Notes under the pieces: generated by a model
The model's database searches: none
Seen by the model: only the letters and a program-made list of their open reading frames with translations
What the model was told of the DNA's origin: nothing
Shown here: positions 7,285 through 17,038 of the stretch, piece by piece
Layout of the letters: every line of letters starts with the position of its first letter
Numbering within the stretch: the first letter of the stretch is position 1
Assembly (NCBI RefSeq): GCF_049472655.1
Contig: NZ_JAQNCS010000018.1
Span: 1-56,215, forward strand
DNA: 56,215 bases
Direction of reading: 5' to 3'
Source: Deferribacter abyssi
GTDB lineage: Bacteria > Chrysiogenota > Deferribacteres > Deferribacterales > Deferribacteraceae
Made by a program: the position numbers and the translations under genes

Positions 7285-8142
7285 TTATTTTAATGCTTCA
7301 GCACCATTAACTATATCAAGTATTTCTTTGGTAATTGCCGCTTGGCGAGCTTTATTAAAACTTAGTACTAATTTATCAATAAGCTCACCTGCGTTTCTTG
7401 TCGCATTGTCCATCGCCGCCATCCTAGCACCGTGTTCACCAGCAATCGATTCAAGGAGAGCTCTATAAATTGTAAAACTAATAAACTTAGGCATAATATT
7501 CTTAAGTAAAATATCCGGTTTTGGCTCATAGAGATAATCTATTAACACATCATTTTCCTCTTTTTCAAAAGACAAAGGAAGCATCTTCACCACTTTTGGC
7601 ACATGATATACGATGGATTTAAACTCATTAAAAAGAAGATAAACTTCATCAAATTCTCCACCTAAAAATCTATCTACTATAACTTTCCCAATCTTAATAG
7701 CATCATCGTACGTTACTTTACCACTAAAATTTGTATATTTTTCAACTATTTCAACATCTCTGTTTTTAAAAAAATCGTAACATCGTCTACCAATACATAT
7801 TAATTTAATATTTTTATCGCTATTTTCATGAATAAATTTACTTGAAGCTTTAATGACATTTGCATTAAAAGCACCACACAAGCCTCTATCAGAGGTAAAA
7901 ACAACTAAACATAAATTTTTCACCTCTTCCTTAGGCTGCAAAAACGGATGAAGTTCAGGATTTACTCTCTTACCAATAGATGAAACTACTTCGTATATTT
8001 TGTTAGCATAAGGCCTAGCTGCCTCCATGGCTTCTTGTGCCTTTCTCAACTTAGCAGCAGAAACCATTTTCATGGCCTTTGTAATTTTTTGTGTACTTTT
8101 TACTGACTGTATTTTTCTTTTAATATCCCTCATTCCGGGCAT
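7285..8142 (-). CDS. atpG: ATP synthase gamma subunit
   Basis: The 285-aa gamma subunit, the central shaft of F1. The conserved N-terminal helix MRDIKRKIQSVKSTQKITKAMKMV and the C-terminal helix with EHGARMAAMDNATRNA are both present, and the length is typical (about 285-290 aa). The ATG has AGGAGA upstream. It is 13 nt from atpA and 22 nt from atpD. Confidence 0.97.
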   Translation of the reverse strand: MPGMRDIKRKIQSVKSTQKITKAMKMVSAAKLRKAQEAMEAARPYANKIYEVVSSIGKRVNPELHPFLQPKEEVKNLCLVVFTSDRGLCGAFNANVIKASSKFIHENSDKNIKLICIGRRCYDFFKNRDVEIVEKYTNFSGKVTYDDAIKIGKVIVDRFLGGEFDEVYLLFNEFKSIVYHVPKVVKMLPLSFEKEENDVLIDYLYEPKPDILLKNIMPKFISFTIYRALLESIAGEHGARMAAMDNATRNAGELIDKLVLSFNKARQAAITKEILDIVNGAEALK

Positions 8143-8155
8143 TATTATCTCCTAA

Positions 8156-9664
8156 TTATGCACTAAACTGCTTTTTAAATTCTTCAACAGCAGCTTTCAT
8201 TTTATTGGTTAATTCATCATCTAAAGCTTTCTTTGTTCTTATATCTTCCAGTATATCTGACTTATTTGTTCTTACATAATTAATAAATTCTTTCTCAAAT
8301 CGTTGAATACTCTTAGTTGGAATATCATCAAGATAACCATTAACTCCTGTAAAAATAATCAAAACTTGCTCCTCTACTGGTACTGGTTGATATTGCCCTT
8401 GCTTCAAGATTTCAACAAGCTTTTCACCTCTATTAAGCTGGGCCCTTGTTGCAGCATCAAGATCACTACCAAATTGAGCAAACGCAGCTAACTCTCTATA
8501 CTGAGCAAGATCAAGACGTAAACGCCCAGCTACTTGCTTCATAGCCTTGATTTGTGCAGAACCACCAACCCTTGATACAGATAAACCTACGTTTACTGCC
8601 GGTCTAATTCCTGAATAAAATAGATCTGTCTCAAGATAGATCTGACCATCAGTAATAGAAATAACGTTCGTAGGAATATAGGCAGAAACGTCGCCTGCTT
8701 GTGTTTCAATAATTGGAAGAGCAGTTAAAGATCCAGCCCCATTCTCATCATTAAATTTAGCTGCTCTCTCCAGTAATCTCGAATGAAGATAAAATACATC
8801 TCCAGGATAAGCCTCCCTACCAGGTGGTCTCCTAAGAAGTAGAGACATCTGTCTATATGCTACTGCGTGTTTTGAAAGATCATCATAAATCAAGAGTGCA
8901 TGTTGCCCTCTATCTCTAAAATATTCACCCATTGTACAACCAGCAAACGGAGCAATAAATTGTAATGGTGCAGGATCACTTGCCGTAGCAGCAACAACAA
9001 TTGTGTAATCCATAGCTCCATGTTTTTCAAGTATATCTACAACCCTTGCAACGGTAGATCTTTTTTGACCTATTGCAACATAAACACAAATAACATTCTG
9101 ACCTTTTTGGTTGATAATTGTATCAATTGCTACAGCAGTTTTACCTGTCTGTCTGTCACCGATAATCAATTCCCTTTGTCCTCTACCAATAGGTATCATT
9201 GCATCAATAGCTTTAATACCGGTTTGAAGTGGTTCATGAACCGGTTTTCTTTTAACAATTCCTGGAGCAATTTTCTCAATAACGTCATACTCTTTAGCCT
9301 CAATAGGTCCTTTACCATCAATTGGTTGACCTAAAGGGTTCACAACCCTTCCTACAAGTTCTGGACCAACAGGAACAGAAGCTATCCTACCAGTTCTCTT
9401 TACAACATCTCCCTCTTTAATGTGCTCAAACTCACCCATGATAACAATACCAACGTTATCTTCCTCAAGGTTAAACACAATACCATAAACCCCACCAGGA
9501 AGCTCAACAAGTTCTCCAGCCATTGCATTATCAAGGCCATAAACCTTTGCAATACCATCACCGGCACTAATAACAGTACCTATCTCTTCCATTTCAACTT
9601 TCTGTTCAAAATGTTCAATTTGTTCTTTAATGATTTTGCTTATTTCTTCAGCCCTTATTTGCAT
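8156..9664 (-). CDS. atpA: ATP synthase alpha subunit
   Basis: The 502-aa non-catalytic alpha subunit of F1. It carries the Walker A GDRQTGKTA in the region IGRGQRELIIGDRQTGKTA, the ALLIYDDLSKHA Walker B region, and the signature PAVNVGLSVSRVGGSAQ. Length is standard (about 502-513 aa). The start has GGAG nine bases upstream. It lies 22 nt after atpH and 13 nt before atpG. Confidence 0.98.
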   Translation of the reverse strand: MQIRAEEISKIIKEQIEHFEQKVEMEEIGTVISAGDGIAKVYGLDNAMAGELVELPGGVYGIVFNLEEDNVGIVIMGEFEHIKEGDVVKRTGRIASVPVGPELVGRVVNPLGQPIDGKGPIEAKEYDVIEKIAPGIVKRKPVHEPLQTGIKAIDAMIPIGRGQRELIIGDRQTGKTAVAIDTIINQKGQNVICVYVAIGQKRSTVARVVDILEKHGAMDYTIVVAATASDPAPLQFIAPFAGCTMGEYFRDRGQHALLIYDDLSKHAVAYRQMSLLLRRPPGREAYPGDVFYLHSRLLERAAKFNDENGAGSLTALPIIETQAGDVSAYIPTNVISITDGQIYLETDLFYSGIRPAVNVGLSVSRVGGSAQIKAMKQVAGRLRLDLAQYRELAAFAQFGSDLDAATRAQLNRGEKLVEILKQGQYQPVPVEEQVLIIFTGVNGYLDDIPTKSIQRFEKEFINYVRTNKSDILEDIRTKKALDDELTNKMKAAVEEFKKQFSA

Positions 9665-9686
9665 ACAGCATAACTCCTTTTTTTAT

Positions 9687-10229
9687 TTATACTTGTAATA
9701 AAGTTTCTTTTAATTTCTTTAGCTGCCCTTTTATACTTGCATCATACAAATTGCTTTTAATCTGAGCAACAAATCCCCCTAGCACCGTTTTATCTATCTC
9801 AACATTCAAATTCACTTTCTTACCAGTAACTCCTGACAAGACATTACTAATTTCCTTTCTCAGCTCATCATCATACTCATCAGCAATTTTCACATAAGCA
9901 TCAACTTCTCCTTTTTCTTCCATCAAAAGTATCCTATAATATACATAAATCTCAACAATTAAACCCAACCTATTTTTCTCTGTTAGCATTAATAAGAAAT
10001 TATACAAGGTCTCGCTTATATTATTTCTATTTTTTAACTCACCAAAAACTTTTTCTTTTTCCGTTTTTCTGATTAAAGGATTTCTTATTAACTCTTTAAA
10101 ATCGACTGAATTATTATACAAATCAACCAGCATTTTCAGTTCACTCAATATTTGCTCTACGTTATTTTTCTCTTTTGCATAACCATATAGTGCATTAGCA
10201 TATCTTTTTGCAACTATAGTAACTATCAA
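9687..10229 (-). CDS. atpH: ATP synthase delta subunit
   Basis: The 180-aa delta subunit joining F1 to the peripheral stalk. The N-terminal AKRYANALYGYAKEK and the C-terminal TGKKVNLNVEIDKTVLGGFVAQI are typical. The start is TTG, five bases after GAGGTG, and overlaps the TGA stop of atpF by 4 nt, so the two are translationally coupled. No in-frame ATG lies near enough to be a better start. Confidence 0.94.
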   Translation of the reverse strand: MIVTIVAKRYANALYGYAKEKNNVEQILSELKMLVDLYNNSVDFKELIRNPLIRKTEKEKVFGELKNRNNISETLYNFLLMLTEKNRLGLIVEIYVYYRILLMEEKGEVDAYVKIADEYDDELRKEISNVLSGVTGKKVNLNVEIDKTVLGGFVAQIKSNLYDASIKGQLKKLKETLLQV

Positions 10230-10783
10230 TTTTGCACCTCTAATAACTTTTTAATATATTCTCTAGTTAACTTCTCCTTAACATCTTTGTCAAGAGAAGC
10301 ATTTAGCCTTTCTTCCGTAAGCTTCATCGAAAGCTCAACAGTTTTTTCTTTTAGCTCTTGTTTAGCCTTAGCAAGCTCAGAATCTATAAGGTTTTCAGCA
10401 AACTTCTTAAGCTTTTCAATATTTTTTTCTGCATCTTGTAAAATTTGTTCTTTTTCTTTCTCAATCGCTTCAAAAGCTCTTTTCTTCATAGTTTCTAGCT
10501 CTTGTTCCATAGTTTCTAACTTATGCTTATAGTTAGTCAACTCTATTTCCGCTTCCTCTCTTGCCTTAGTTGCACTATCAATCAATTTTTTAATTTCATC
10601 AGCTCTATTGATTAAGTATCTGCTCAATGGATTTTTGAGTAGTTTTACAATAATAAAAACAAAAACAGCAAATGTAATTAATCTCCATACAAACCCTTTT
10701 ATATCAGGACCGCCATGACCAGTTTCTTCAGCCAAAGCAACATACGGAATTAACATCAACACAAAAGCAAAAACTCTATACAC
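10226..10783 (-). CDS. atpF: ATP synthase b subunit with an N-terminal signal-like segment
   Basis: A 185-aa b-type stator subunit. A short hydrophobic stretch at residues 1-18 ending in ALA-E resembles a signal peptide, a second hydrophobic helix follows (about 30-48, WRLITFAVFVFIIVKLL), then a long charged coiled coil (55-180) that reaches up to F1. The extra N-terminal segment is common in b subunits of some anaerobes. It starts 9 nt after the b' gene and overlaps atpH. Confidence 0.9.
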   Translation of the reverse strand: MYRVFAFVLMLIPYVALAEETGHGGPDIKGFVWRLITFAVFVFIIVKLLKNPLSRYLINRADEIKKLIDSATKAREEAEIELTNYKHKLETMEQELETMKKRAFEAIEKEKEQILQDAEKNIEKLKKFAENLIDSELAKAKQELKEKTVELSMKLTEERLNASLDKDVKEKLTREYIKKLLEVQN

Positions 10784-10792
10784 ACAGACCTC

Positions 10793-11215
10793 CTATGCAA
10801 CCTTGGTTATTTTTTTAACAATAATATCAGCTATAACTTTAGCCTCTCTTTCAAGTGTAACCTTAGCTTTTTCTTTCTCTAATTCAATCTCTTTCCTTGC
10901 ATTCTCCACTTTTTCATCAATCTCTGCCTTAACTTTACCAACCATTTCATTCGCTTCAGATATCGCCTTTTGCCTTATATTATTTTGATATTCAGCAATC
11001 TCTTTTTTAACATTAGTCATCTTTTCTTCGTACTCTTTTTTAAGTTTATCAAGCTCTCTCTGCAACTCTTCAGCAGATCGTTTTAAATCATTAATTTTCC
11101 TATTTCTACTCTCCATTGTCGAAAGTATTGGATCATAAATCATTTTCTTGCCAATAAGAAGTATTAGCAAAAAATTAACCATCTGTAAAAATACAGTCAC
11201 ATCAATATTTATCAT
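10793..11215 (-). CDS. atpF': ATP synthase b' subunit
   Basis: A 140-aa second stator protein: one membrane helix near the N-terminus (about residues 5-25, VFLQMVNFLLILLIGKKMIY) and a long coiled coil (30-130) rich in Lys and Glu. The form matches b' subunits that pair with b as a heterodimer. It is the first gene of the atp block here; the proton-translocating a and c subunits are not in this cluster. A Shine-Dalgarno AGGAGG precedes the ATG. Confidence 0.9.
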   Translation of the reverse strand: MINIDVTVFLQMVNFLLILLIGKKMIYDPILSTMESRNRKINDLKRSAEELQRELDKLKKEYEEKMTNVKKEIAEYQNNIRQKAISEANEMVGKVKAEIDEKVENARKEIELEKEKAKVTLEREAKVIADIIVKKITKVA

Positions 11216-11277
11216 TTTACCTCCTAATTTATCTTAATCAGATTGTATACTGTACACAATTACTAGAACCCAAGGCT

Positions 11278-11306
11278 TTCTTATCAAAACTAATAATTAT
11301 TGTCAA
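11278..11306 (-). promoter_or_regulatory. Possible promoter of the atp operon
   Basis: On the minus strand a consensus -35 TTGACA (11301-11306) and a weak -10 TAAGAA (11278-11283) are 17 bp apart, in the 116-bp gap between pgk and atpF'. No terminator is visible after pgk, so read-through from the glycolytic operon may also feed the atp genes. Confidence 0.45.
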
Positions 11307-11331
11307 CCTTTTTTTACTGCTTATTAAAACG

Positions 11332-12483
11332 TTATTTTAATACATCTATCCCAGGCAAACTGCCAAATTCTATGTACTCCAGAGATGCTCCTCCTCCCGT
11401 AGATATATGATCAATCTTATCTACAACTCCAGCTTTTTTAACAGCACTAACTGAATCACCACCTCCTACTACAGTAACTGCATCAATGGTAGCTAGAATT
11501 TTAGCAATACTGAATGTCCCTTCAGAAAACTGCAACTTCTCAAAAACACCCATCGGCCCATTCCATAACACCGTTTTACTCTTTTTTAATATTTCAATAT
11601 AAGATTTTATTGTCTTTTGCCCAATATCTAACCCCATTTTACCTTCAGGTATATCTATATTATCAACATATTCTGCTTCTCCATCAAGCGAATCACTCAC
11701 AACATGATCCTCAGGCAATAATATTGAAACATTTTTATCATTCGCCAACTTTATAATCTCTTGTGCTAATTCTACATAATCATCCTCTACCAAAGAACTA
11801 CCTATTTTATGCCCTTGGCTTTTTAAAAAAGTATATGCCATTGCTCCACCAATCAATATATTATCCACAAGATTAATCAGACTCTTCAAAACCCCTATTT
11901 TATCACTAACCTTAGCACCACCTATAATAGCAGTAAATGGCTTTTCAGGTGATTTCAACAACTTCTCAAAATATATCACTTCTTTCTCAATGAGAAATCC
12001 AGCCCCCTTTTCTTTCATAATTTTAGGCAAACCATAAACAGACGCATGCTTTCTATGGCATGTACCAAAAGCATCATTTATATAAACATCTCCAAGCTTT
12101 TTCAACTCATTTACAAAATTTTCAAAGTTTTTCTCTTCACCTTTATAAAATCTAAGGTTTTCTAGTAAAACTACATCACCATTTTTCATATTTTTTGTGT
12201 AGTGAACAACTTCCTCACCTATACAGTCATTTAAGAAAGGCACATTTAAATAATCTGCTATTGGCTTTAAAGAAAGCTCAGATTTTCTCTCACCTTTCGG
12301 TCTTCCTAGATGACTTGCCAGAATTACTTTTCCTCCGTTTTCTTTTATAAAGTTTATTGTTGGTAGTGCTTCTTTTATCCTTGTATCATCTAAAATCTGA
12401 CCATTTTCTATAGGTACATTAAAATCTACTCTTACAAAAACACGTTTATTTGTCAAATCAAGTTCAGTAACTTTTTTAATCAT
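11332..12483 (-). CDS. pgk: Phosphoglycerate kinase
   Basis: A 383-aa kinase that converts 1,3-bisphosphoglycerate and ADP to 3-phosphoglycerate and ATP, or the reverse in gluconeogenesis. The substrate motif RVDFNVP (about residues 18-24), the LASHLGRPKGE loop and the C-terminal GGGDSVSAVKK nucleotide-binding segment are all seen. The frame extends six codons upstream, but AGGAGG lies before the ATG at 12483. It follows gap by 62 nt and is the last glycolytic gene of the block. Confidence 0.97.
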   Translation of the reverse strand: MIKKVTELDLTNKRVFVRVDFNVPIENGQILDDTRIKEALPTINFIKENGGKVILASHLGRPKGERKSELSLKPIADYLNVPFLNDCIGEEVVHYTKNMKNGDVVLLENLRFYKGEEKNFENFVNELKKLGDVYINDAFGTCHRKHASVYGLPKIMKEKGAGFLIEKEVIYFEKLLKSPEKPFTAIIGGAKVSDKIGVLKSLINLVDNILIGGAMAYTFLKSQGHKIGSSLVEDDYVELAQEIIKLANDKNVSILLPEDHVVSDSLDGEAEYVDNIDIPEGKMGLDIGQKTIKSYIEILKKSKTVLWNGPMGVFEKLQFSEGTFSIAKILATIDAVTVVGGGDSVSAVKKAGVVDKIDHISTGGGASLEYIEFGSLPGIDVLK

Positions 12484-12545
12484 ACCAATCCTCCTAATCA
12501 ACTAAATCAAAAAAACAAAAAGTAACTCTCCTAAAAGGTATTATA

Positions 12546-13544
12546 TTAAAGAACCTTAGTTGCTAGCTCAACTATTCTGTTTGAATAACCCCATTCATTA
12601 TCATACCAACTAAAAACCTTTACGCAATTCCCCTCCACAACTTTCGTTAATTTAGCATCAAAAATACTTGAATGAGGATTACCGTTAAAATCAACAGATA
12701 CTAAATCTTCTTCTACATACTCCAGAATACCCTTCATATCATTCTCAGCAGCTTCTTTGACAGCATCATTTATTTCATTAACAGTCACATTTTTTGATAG
12801 CTCACATGTTAAATCAACAATAGATACATTAGGTGTGGGAACTCTAATAGCAAGTCCATCCAGTTTACCTTTCAATTCTGGCAAAACTAACCCAACAGCT
12901 TTAGCAGCCCCTGTAGAAGTTGGTATCATAGAAACTGCTGCTGCTCTAGCTCTTCTTAAGTCTTTATGAGGTAAATCCAAAATTCGCTGATCGTTCGTAT
13001 AAGAATGAACTGTAGTCATAACTCCTTTTATAATTCCGAATTTATCATTTAGTATTTTTGCAATAGGAGCAAGACAATTTGTTGTACAAGAAGCATTAGA
13101 AATAATATTATGCTTTTCCTTATCATATTTATCAAAATTAACACCCAAAACTACCGTAATATCTGGATTTTCCGCTGGAGCAGAAATAATAACCTTTTTA
13201 GCACCTGCTTCTAAATGTTTTGAAGCCTGCTCCCTTTTTCTAAATAAGCCAGTAGATTCTATCACAACATCTATACCCAATTCTTTCCAAGGTAAATTTG
13301 AAGGATCTTTTTCAGCATACACTCTTATTCTCTTACCATCCACCACTAAAAATTCACCATCAACTTCAATACTAAAACCACTCCTACCATGAACTGAATC
13401 CCATTTTAACAAATGTGCTAGTGTAGCAGCATCTGTTAAATCATTAATAGCTACAAAATCGATATCAAGTTTTCTTTCCATTGCTGCTCTAAACGCACAG
13501 CGACCAATCCTACCAAATCCGTTAACTGCCACTTTTACTGACAT
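12546..13544 (-). CDS. gap: Glyceraldehyde-3-phosphate dehydrogenase, type I
   Basis: A 332-aa NAD-dependent phosphorylating GAPDH. The Rossmann motif NGFGRIGR is at residues 8-15, the catalytic cysteine is C153 in SNASCTTNCLAP, and Asp35 after the second strand supports NAD rather than NADP preference. AGGAGG precedes the ATG by six bases. Its first 23 bases overlap the 3' end of the upstream PAS protein gene, so the two share a transcript. Confidence 0.97.
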   Translation of the reverse strand: MSVKVAVNGFGRIGRCAFRAAMERKLDIDFVAINDLTDAATLAHLLKWDSVHGRSGFSIEVDGEFLVVDGKRIRVYAEKDPSNLPWKELGIDVVIESTGLFRKREQASKHLEAGAKKVIISAPAENPDITVVLGVNFDKYDKEKHNIISNASCTTNCLAPIAKILNDKFGIIKGVMTTVHSYTNDQRILDLPHKDLRRARAAAVSMIPTSTGAAKAVGLVLPELKGKLDGLAIRVPTPNVSIVDLTCELSKNVTVNEINDAVKEAAENDMKGILEYVEEDLVSVDFNGNPHSSIFDAKLTKVVEGNCVKVFSWYDNEWGYSNRIVELATKVL

Positions 13545-14859
13545 TACCGTCCTCCTTTATATCCAATTTATTTTTAAGATACTCCAACTGAGTACTAATA
13601 TAGTTAAAAACTTTTTCATACTCTTCTTTTTTAAAGTCTTCTCTTTTTGTAATCATATTAAATAATCTGTCAATACTGTATACAGATTTTTTTAAATTTT
13701 CCCGCTCACTTTTTCTAAGATTTTCAATTTCACTTCTCAATTTTTCTACTATTGTATGTGATTTTTCTAGCTTTACTCTTAAAGAATTATTTTCTTTTTT
13801 TAACTCTAAAACTTGCCCTACATGGCTTTCTTTTAGTAGTTTCTCAATTACATCCGTAAGTTTTTGATTTCTTTCTACTAAAGAATTATACTCTTCTAAC
13901 AACCTTTGGTACTCACCTTTTAATTGATTGATTTCATTTAACGCATGTATTCTATCTTTAGAAATTTTCTTTACTCTATTTTGTGTTTTTTCCAAATTTT
14001 TCACAAGTTCATATTGCGCGGTAATATCTTGTAAAATCTCTCCGACCTCAACAACTCTATCCTCTTCATCAAATATAGGATACATCGTTTGCTCAAACCA
14101 AACAAGCTTATCACCTTTGCTAACAGAAATATGCTGACTCACGCTAATTTTATTATCTACTACTTCATTTAATTTACACCATTTACAAGGTTGTTCAAAG
14201 TTAAATATTGTCCGATAACATTTACTACCAATAAATTTTGGTAAACTGTCAACACCAGTAAAATCACCTAAAGCTTTATTCACATTGTTTAGTTCATAAT
14301 TTAAATCAACAGAAAAGAGAGGATTTTTCATTCCATCAATAAGTTTTAACATTTTTTTTCTACTTTTTCCCAAAACCTGTATACTTTCTTCTAACCCCTC
14401 AATCCTAAGCCTGTAATCATCATTCAAAGTTTCTAAGCTTTTAACCTGCTCATCCAATTTATTTACAGTTGTTTCACACTCATTCAATTCTTCTCTTAAA
14501 AATTCTATTTCTTTTTTAAACTGCACAACATTAACTTGTAACATCATAAACTGCTTAAGAAATACACTTAAAAATTTCGTTATATTCTCAAGATACTTGG
14601 TATCATACAACACTAAAACATATTTACTATTAGATAGATTAAGTTGTATAAACAAAAAAACTACTTGGTTTTTCTTTTTAGCAAAAAATTTAGCACCACT
14701 ATAATTTTCAAGCAAATAAGGCTTAATAATACTTGGTATTTGTATATCATCTATTTTATCTACTCCTATTTTATAAAATAGGTTATTTCCTCTATTATAG
14801 AGAAAAAAAACTTTATCATAATATTTCCTTACTAACTCAACAAATTCTTCCATCTTCAT
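13522..14859 (-). CDS. PAS-domain coiled-coil protein, function unknown
   Basis: A 445-aa cytoplasmic protein with no membrane segment. Residues 1-110 form an unidentified N-terminal region, 112-170 a coiled coil, about 170-285 a PAS domain (GMKNPLFSVDLNYELNNVN ... VGEILQDITAQYE), and 285-400 a long coiled coil. The PAS domain holds C214, C225 and C228 in the pattern C-x10-C-x2-C, as in PAS domains of many anaerobe sensors. No kinase, GGDEF or methyl-accepting signalling output domain follows. It overlaps comF by 4 nt and gap by 23 nt, so it is locked into the glycolytic operon; I infer a sensor or scaffold role but cannot name one. Confidence 0.8.
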   Translation of the reverse strand: MKMEEFVELVRKYYDKVFFLYNRGNNLFYKIGVDKIDDIQIPSIIKPYLLENYSGAKFFAKKKNQVVFLFIQLNLSNSKYVLVLYDTKYLENITKFLSVFLKQFMMLQVNVVQFKKEIEFLREELNECETTVNKLDEQVKSLETLNDDYRLRIEGLEESIQVLGKSRKKMLKLIDGMKNPLFSVDLNYELNNVNKALGDFTGVDSLPKFIGSKCYRTIFNFEQPCKWCKLNEVVDNKISVSQHISVSKGDKLVWFEQTMYPIFDEEDRVVEVGEILQDITAQYELVKNLEKTQNRVKKISKDRIHALNEINQLKGEYQRLLEEYNSLVERNQKLTDVIEKLLKESHVGQVLELKKENNSLRVKLEKSHTIVEKLRSEIENLRKSERENLKKSVYSIDRLFNMITKREDFKKEEYEKVFNYISTQLEYLKNKLDIKEDGNVSKSGS

Positions 14860-15524
14860 AAAAACATCCCTTTACTAAGGCAAAAAACATCAACCTTTTT
14901 TGCCCCAGACTTTTTCAAAATTTTTGCACATTCATTAATAGTAGATCCCGTTGTGATTATATCATCCACAAGCAATATTTTCAAATTATTTACATATCCT
15001 ATACATTCAAATGCACCCTTTATGTTTTTTATTCTTAAATTTTTTCTTAGTTTCCACTGATACTCCGTCATTCTAACCCTTTTTAAAATAGTTTTGTAAC
15101 GTATGCTAAACTTTTTAGAAATAAGTTTCGATAAATAATAAGCCGGTTGAACCAATCTCACAAATCTTCTTAAAATATAGACAGGAACTGGAGTCACAAC
15201 ATGATAATTATCACTTAAAGTTAATCCAGTCAGCAGTCTATCAAAAATCGTTAACTTCTTAAAACCAAAGTGAAATTTATAATATTTTAATAAAGATCTC
15301 ATTTCATAATTGTACCAGTATAAAACAATCATCTTATCATAATATCTATCCTGAAAACAATTTTTACAGATACTATACTCTAACTCCAATGGGTAGCCAC
15401 AAGTCTGACATGAGTGAGCAACCCGATTGAATTTATTATAACAAACTTCACATATTAAATCTGTAAAACTAATTTTTTGTTTTTTGCACAATAAACATTC
15501 AGAATAAAAAACTTCATTTAACAA
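14856..15524 (-). CDS. comF: ComF family phosphoribosyltransferase-like protein
   Basis: A 222-aa ComF/GntX-type protein. The N-terminal part holds four CxxC pairs (C10/C13, C25/C28, C39/C42, C53/C56), a zinc-binding region, and the C-terminal phosphoribosyltransferase domain carries the PRPP loop ILLVDDIITTGSTI. Relatives act in DNA uptake or are of unknown role; no other competence gene is nearby. The start appears to be a TTG inside the end of gpmI (11-bp overlap), and no better in-frame ATG precedes the zinc region. Confidence 0.85.
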   Translation of the reverse strand: MLNEVFYSECLLCKKQKISFTDLICEVCYNKFNRVAHSCQTCGYPLELEYSICKNCFQDRYYDKMIVLYWYNYEMRSLLKYYKFHFGFKKLTIFDRLLTGLTLSDNYHVVTPVPVYILRRFVRLVQPAYYLSKLISKKFSIRYKTILKRVRMTEYQWKLRKNLRIKNIKGAFECIGYVNNLKILLVDDIITTGSTINECAKILKKSGAKKVDVFCLSKGMFL

Positions 15525-17037
15525 TTAATGATTCACCTGTCATATCTTCAGGTTTTTTAATGTTTAGCATATCCAGCATAGTCGGTGCAATATCAGCAAG
15601 TACTCCGTTAACATCTTTTAATCTACATTCATAATTATAAATTATAAAAGGTACTGGATTTAAGGTATGAGCTGTATGAGGCTGATCACTTTCATAATCC
15701 CACATCTGTTCAGAATTACCATGATCAGAAGTAACAATCAATACAGCATCCATTTCATCTGCAACAGTCATAACCTTACCCAGAGCTTTATCAACTGCGT
15801 TACAAGCCATAATTGCAGCTTCTTCTACCCCAGTATGACCTACCATATCTGGATTAGCAAAATTCATAATCACTACATCAATATCACCCTCAGTAAAAAC
15901 TTTTTCAAATTTATTAACTACCTCAAATACTGACATTTCAGGTTTTAAGTCATATGTTGGAACATCTTTCGGTGATGGAACAAGTATTCTATTCTCATTT
16001 TCAAAAACAAGTTCTCTTCCACCATTAAAAAAGAATGTAACATGAGCATACTTTTCAGTTTCTGCAATTCTAAGCTGCTTTAAACCCTCCTTACTAATCA
16101 CCTCTCCAAAAATGTTCTTTAAATTTTCAGGCGGAAACGCCACCAAAACATCAAAATCTTTACTATATTCAGTCATAGTTATAAAATAAACTAAGGGCAT
16201 ACCTTTTCTATCAAAATGCTCAAAGTCTTTATTAATAAAAGACATTGTTAGCTCACGAGCTCTATCAGCCCTAAAATTAAAAAAGAAAACCCCATCACCA
16301 TCTTTTACTACACCATTTTTATCAATAATAGTAGGCATTATAAATTCATCTGTTTCTTCCCTTTCATAGGCAAGTTTCACAGCTTCAATTGGATTATCAA
16401 TTTCAATCCCTTCCCCATGACGTATAGCATCAAAAGCTTTCTTAACCCTATCCCAACGCTTATCCCTATCCATAGCATAGTATCTGCCTGAAATTGTAGC
16501 TATTTTACCAAAACCTAAACTTTTTAAAAAACCATCTAAATCCTTAATATAATCAATTCCACTTTTTGGTGGTGTATCCCTACCATCCATAAATGCATGA
16601 ACAAACACTTCTTTTATACCATTTTCTTTAGCCAATCTAATTAAACCTTTTAATTGATCAATATGACTATGTACTCCACCATCACTAACAAGTCCCAAAA
16701 AATGCACTCGACTTTGATTTTTACTTACCAACTCAAAAAACTTTAATATGTTTTTATTATCTTTTATTGTTCCAGTTTCTAATGCTTTATTAATTCTTAC
16801 GATATCTTGATAGACAATCCTACCAGCACCAATATTTGTATGACCTACTTCAGAATTTCCCATCTGACCTTTTGGTAAGCCAACCCATTCTTCACTGGCA
16901 TTTAAAAGAGTATGCGGACAATTATTCCATAAATAAATAAAATTTTTAGGATCGCACAATAATATAGCATTATTTTTCTTTTCTTCTCTATAACCCCAAC
17001 CATCTAATATGAGAAGAATTAGCTTTTTCTTACTCAC
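15514..17037 (-). CDS. gpmI: 2,3-bisphosphoglycerate-independent phosphoglycerate mutase
   Basis: A 507-aa manganese-dependent mutase of the alkaline phosphatase superfamily that interconverts 3- and 2-phosphoglycerate. Asp12 in LILDGWG and the phosphorylated Ser62 in MGNSEVGHTNIG are visible, with metal ligands in FANPDMVGHTG and VTSDHGNSEQM. Length is typical (about 510 aa). It starts 1 nt after dksA ends and lies in the same operon as gap and pgk. Confidence 0.97.
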   Translation of the reverse strand: MSKKKLILLILDGWGYREEKKNNAILLCDPKNFIYLWNNCPHTLLNASEEWVGLPKGQMGNSEVGHTNIGAGRIVYQDIVRINKALETGTIKDNKNILKFFELVSKNQSRVHFLGLVSDGGVHSHIDQLKGLIRLAKENGIKEVFVHAFMDGRDTPPKSGIDYIKDLDGFLKSLGFGKIATISGRYYAMDRDKRWDRVKKAFDAIRHGEGIEIDNPIEAVKLAYEREETDEFIMPTIIDKNGVVKDGDGVFFFNFRADRARELTMSFINKDFEHFDRKGMPLVYFITMTEYSKDFDVLVAFPPENLKNIFGEVISKEGLKQLRIAETEKYAHVTFFFNGGRELVFENENRILVPSPKDVPTYDLKPEMSVFEVVNKFEKVFTEGDIDVVIMNFANPDMVGHTGVEEAAIMACNAVDKALGKVMTVADEMDAVLIVTSDHGNSEQMWDYESDQPHTAHTLNPVPFIIYNYECRLKDVNGVLADIAPTMLDMLNIKKPEDMTGESLIVK

Positions 17038-17038
17038 T

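Noticed and set aside
11319..11342. AT-only inverted repeat at the pgk stop codon as a terminator
   Set aside because: TATTAAAA/TTTTAATA has almost no GC pairs and no T-run after it, so it is unlikely to terminate transcription.
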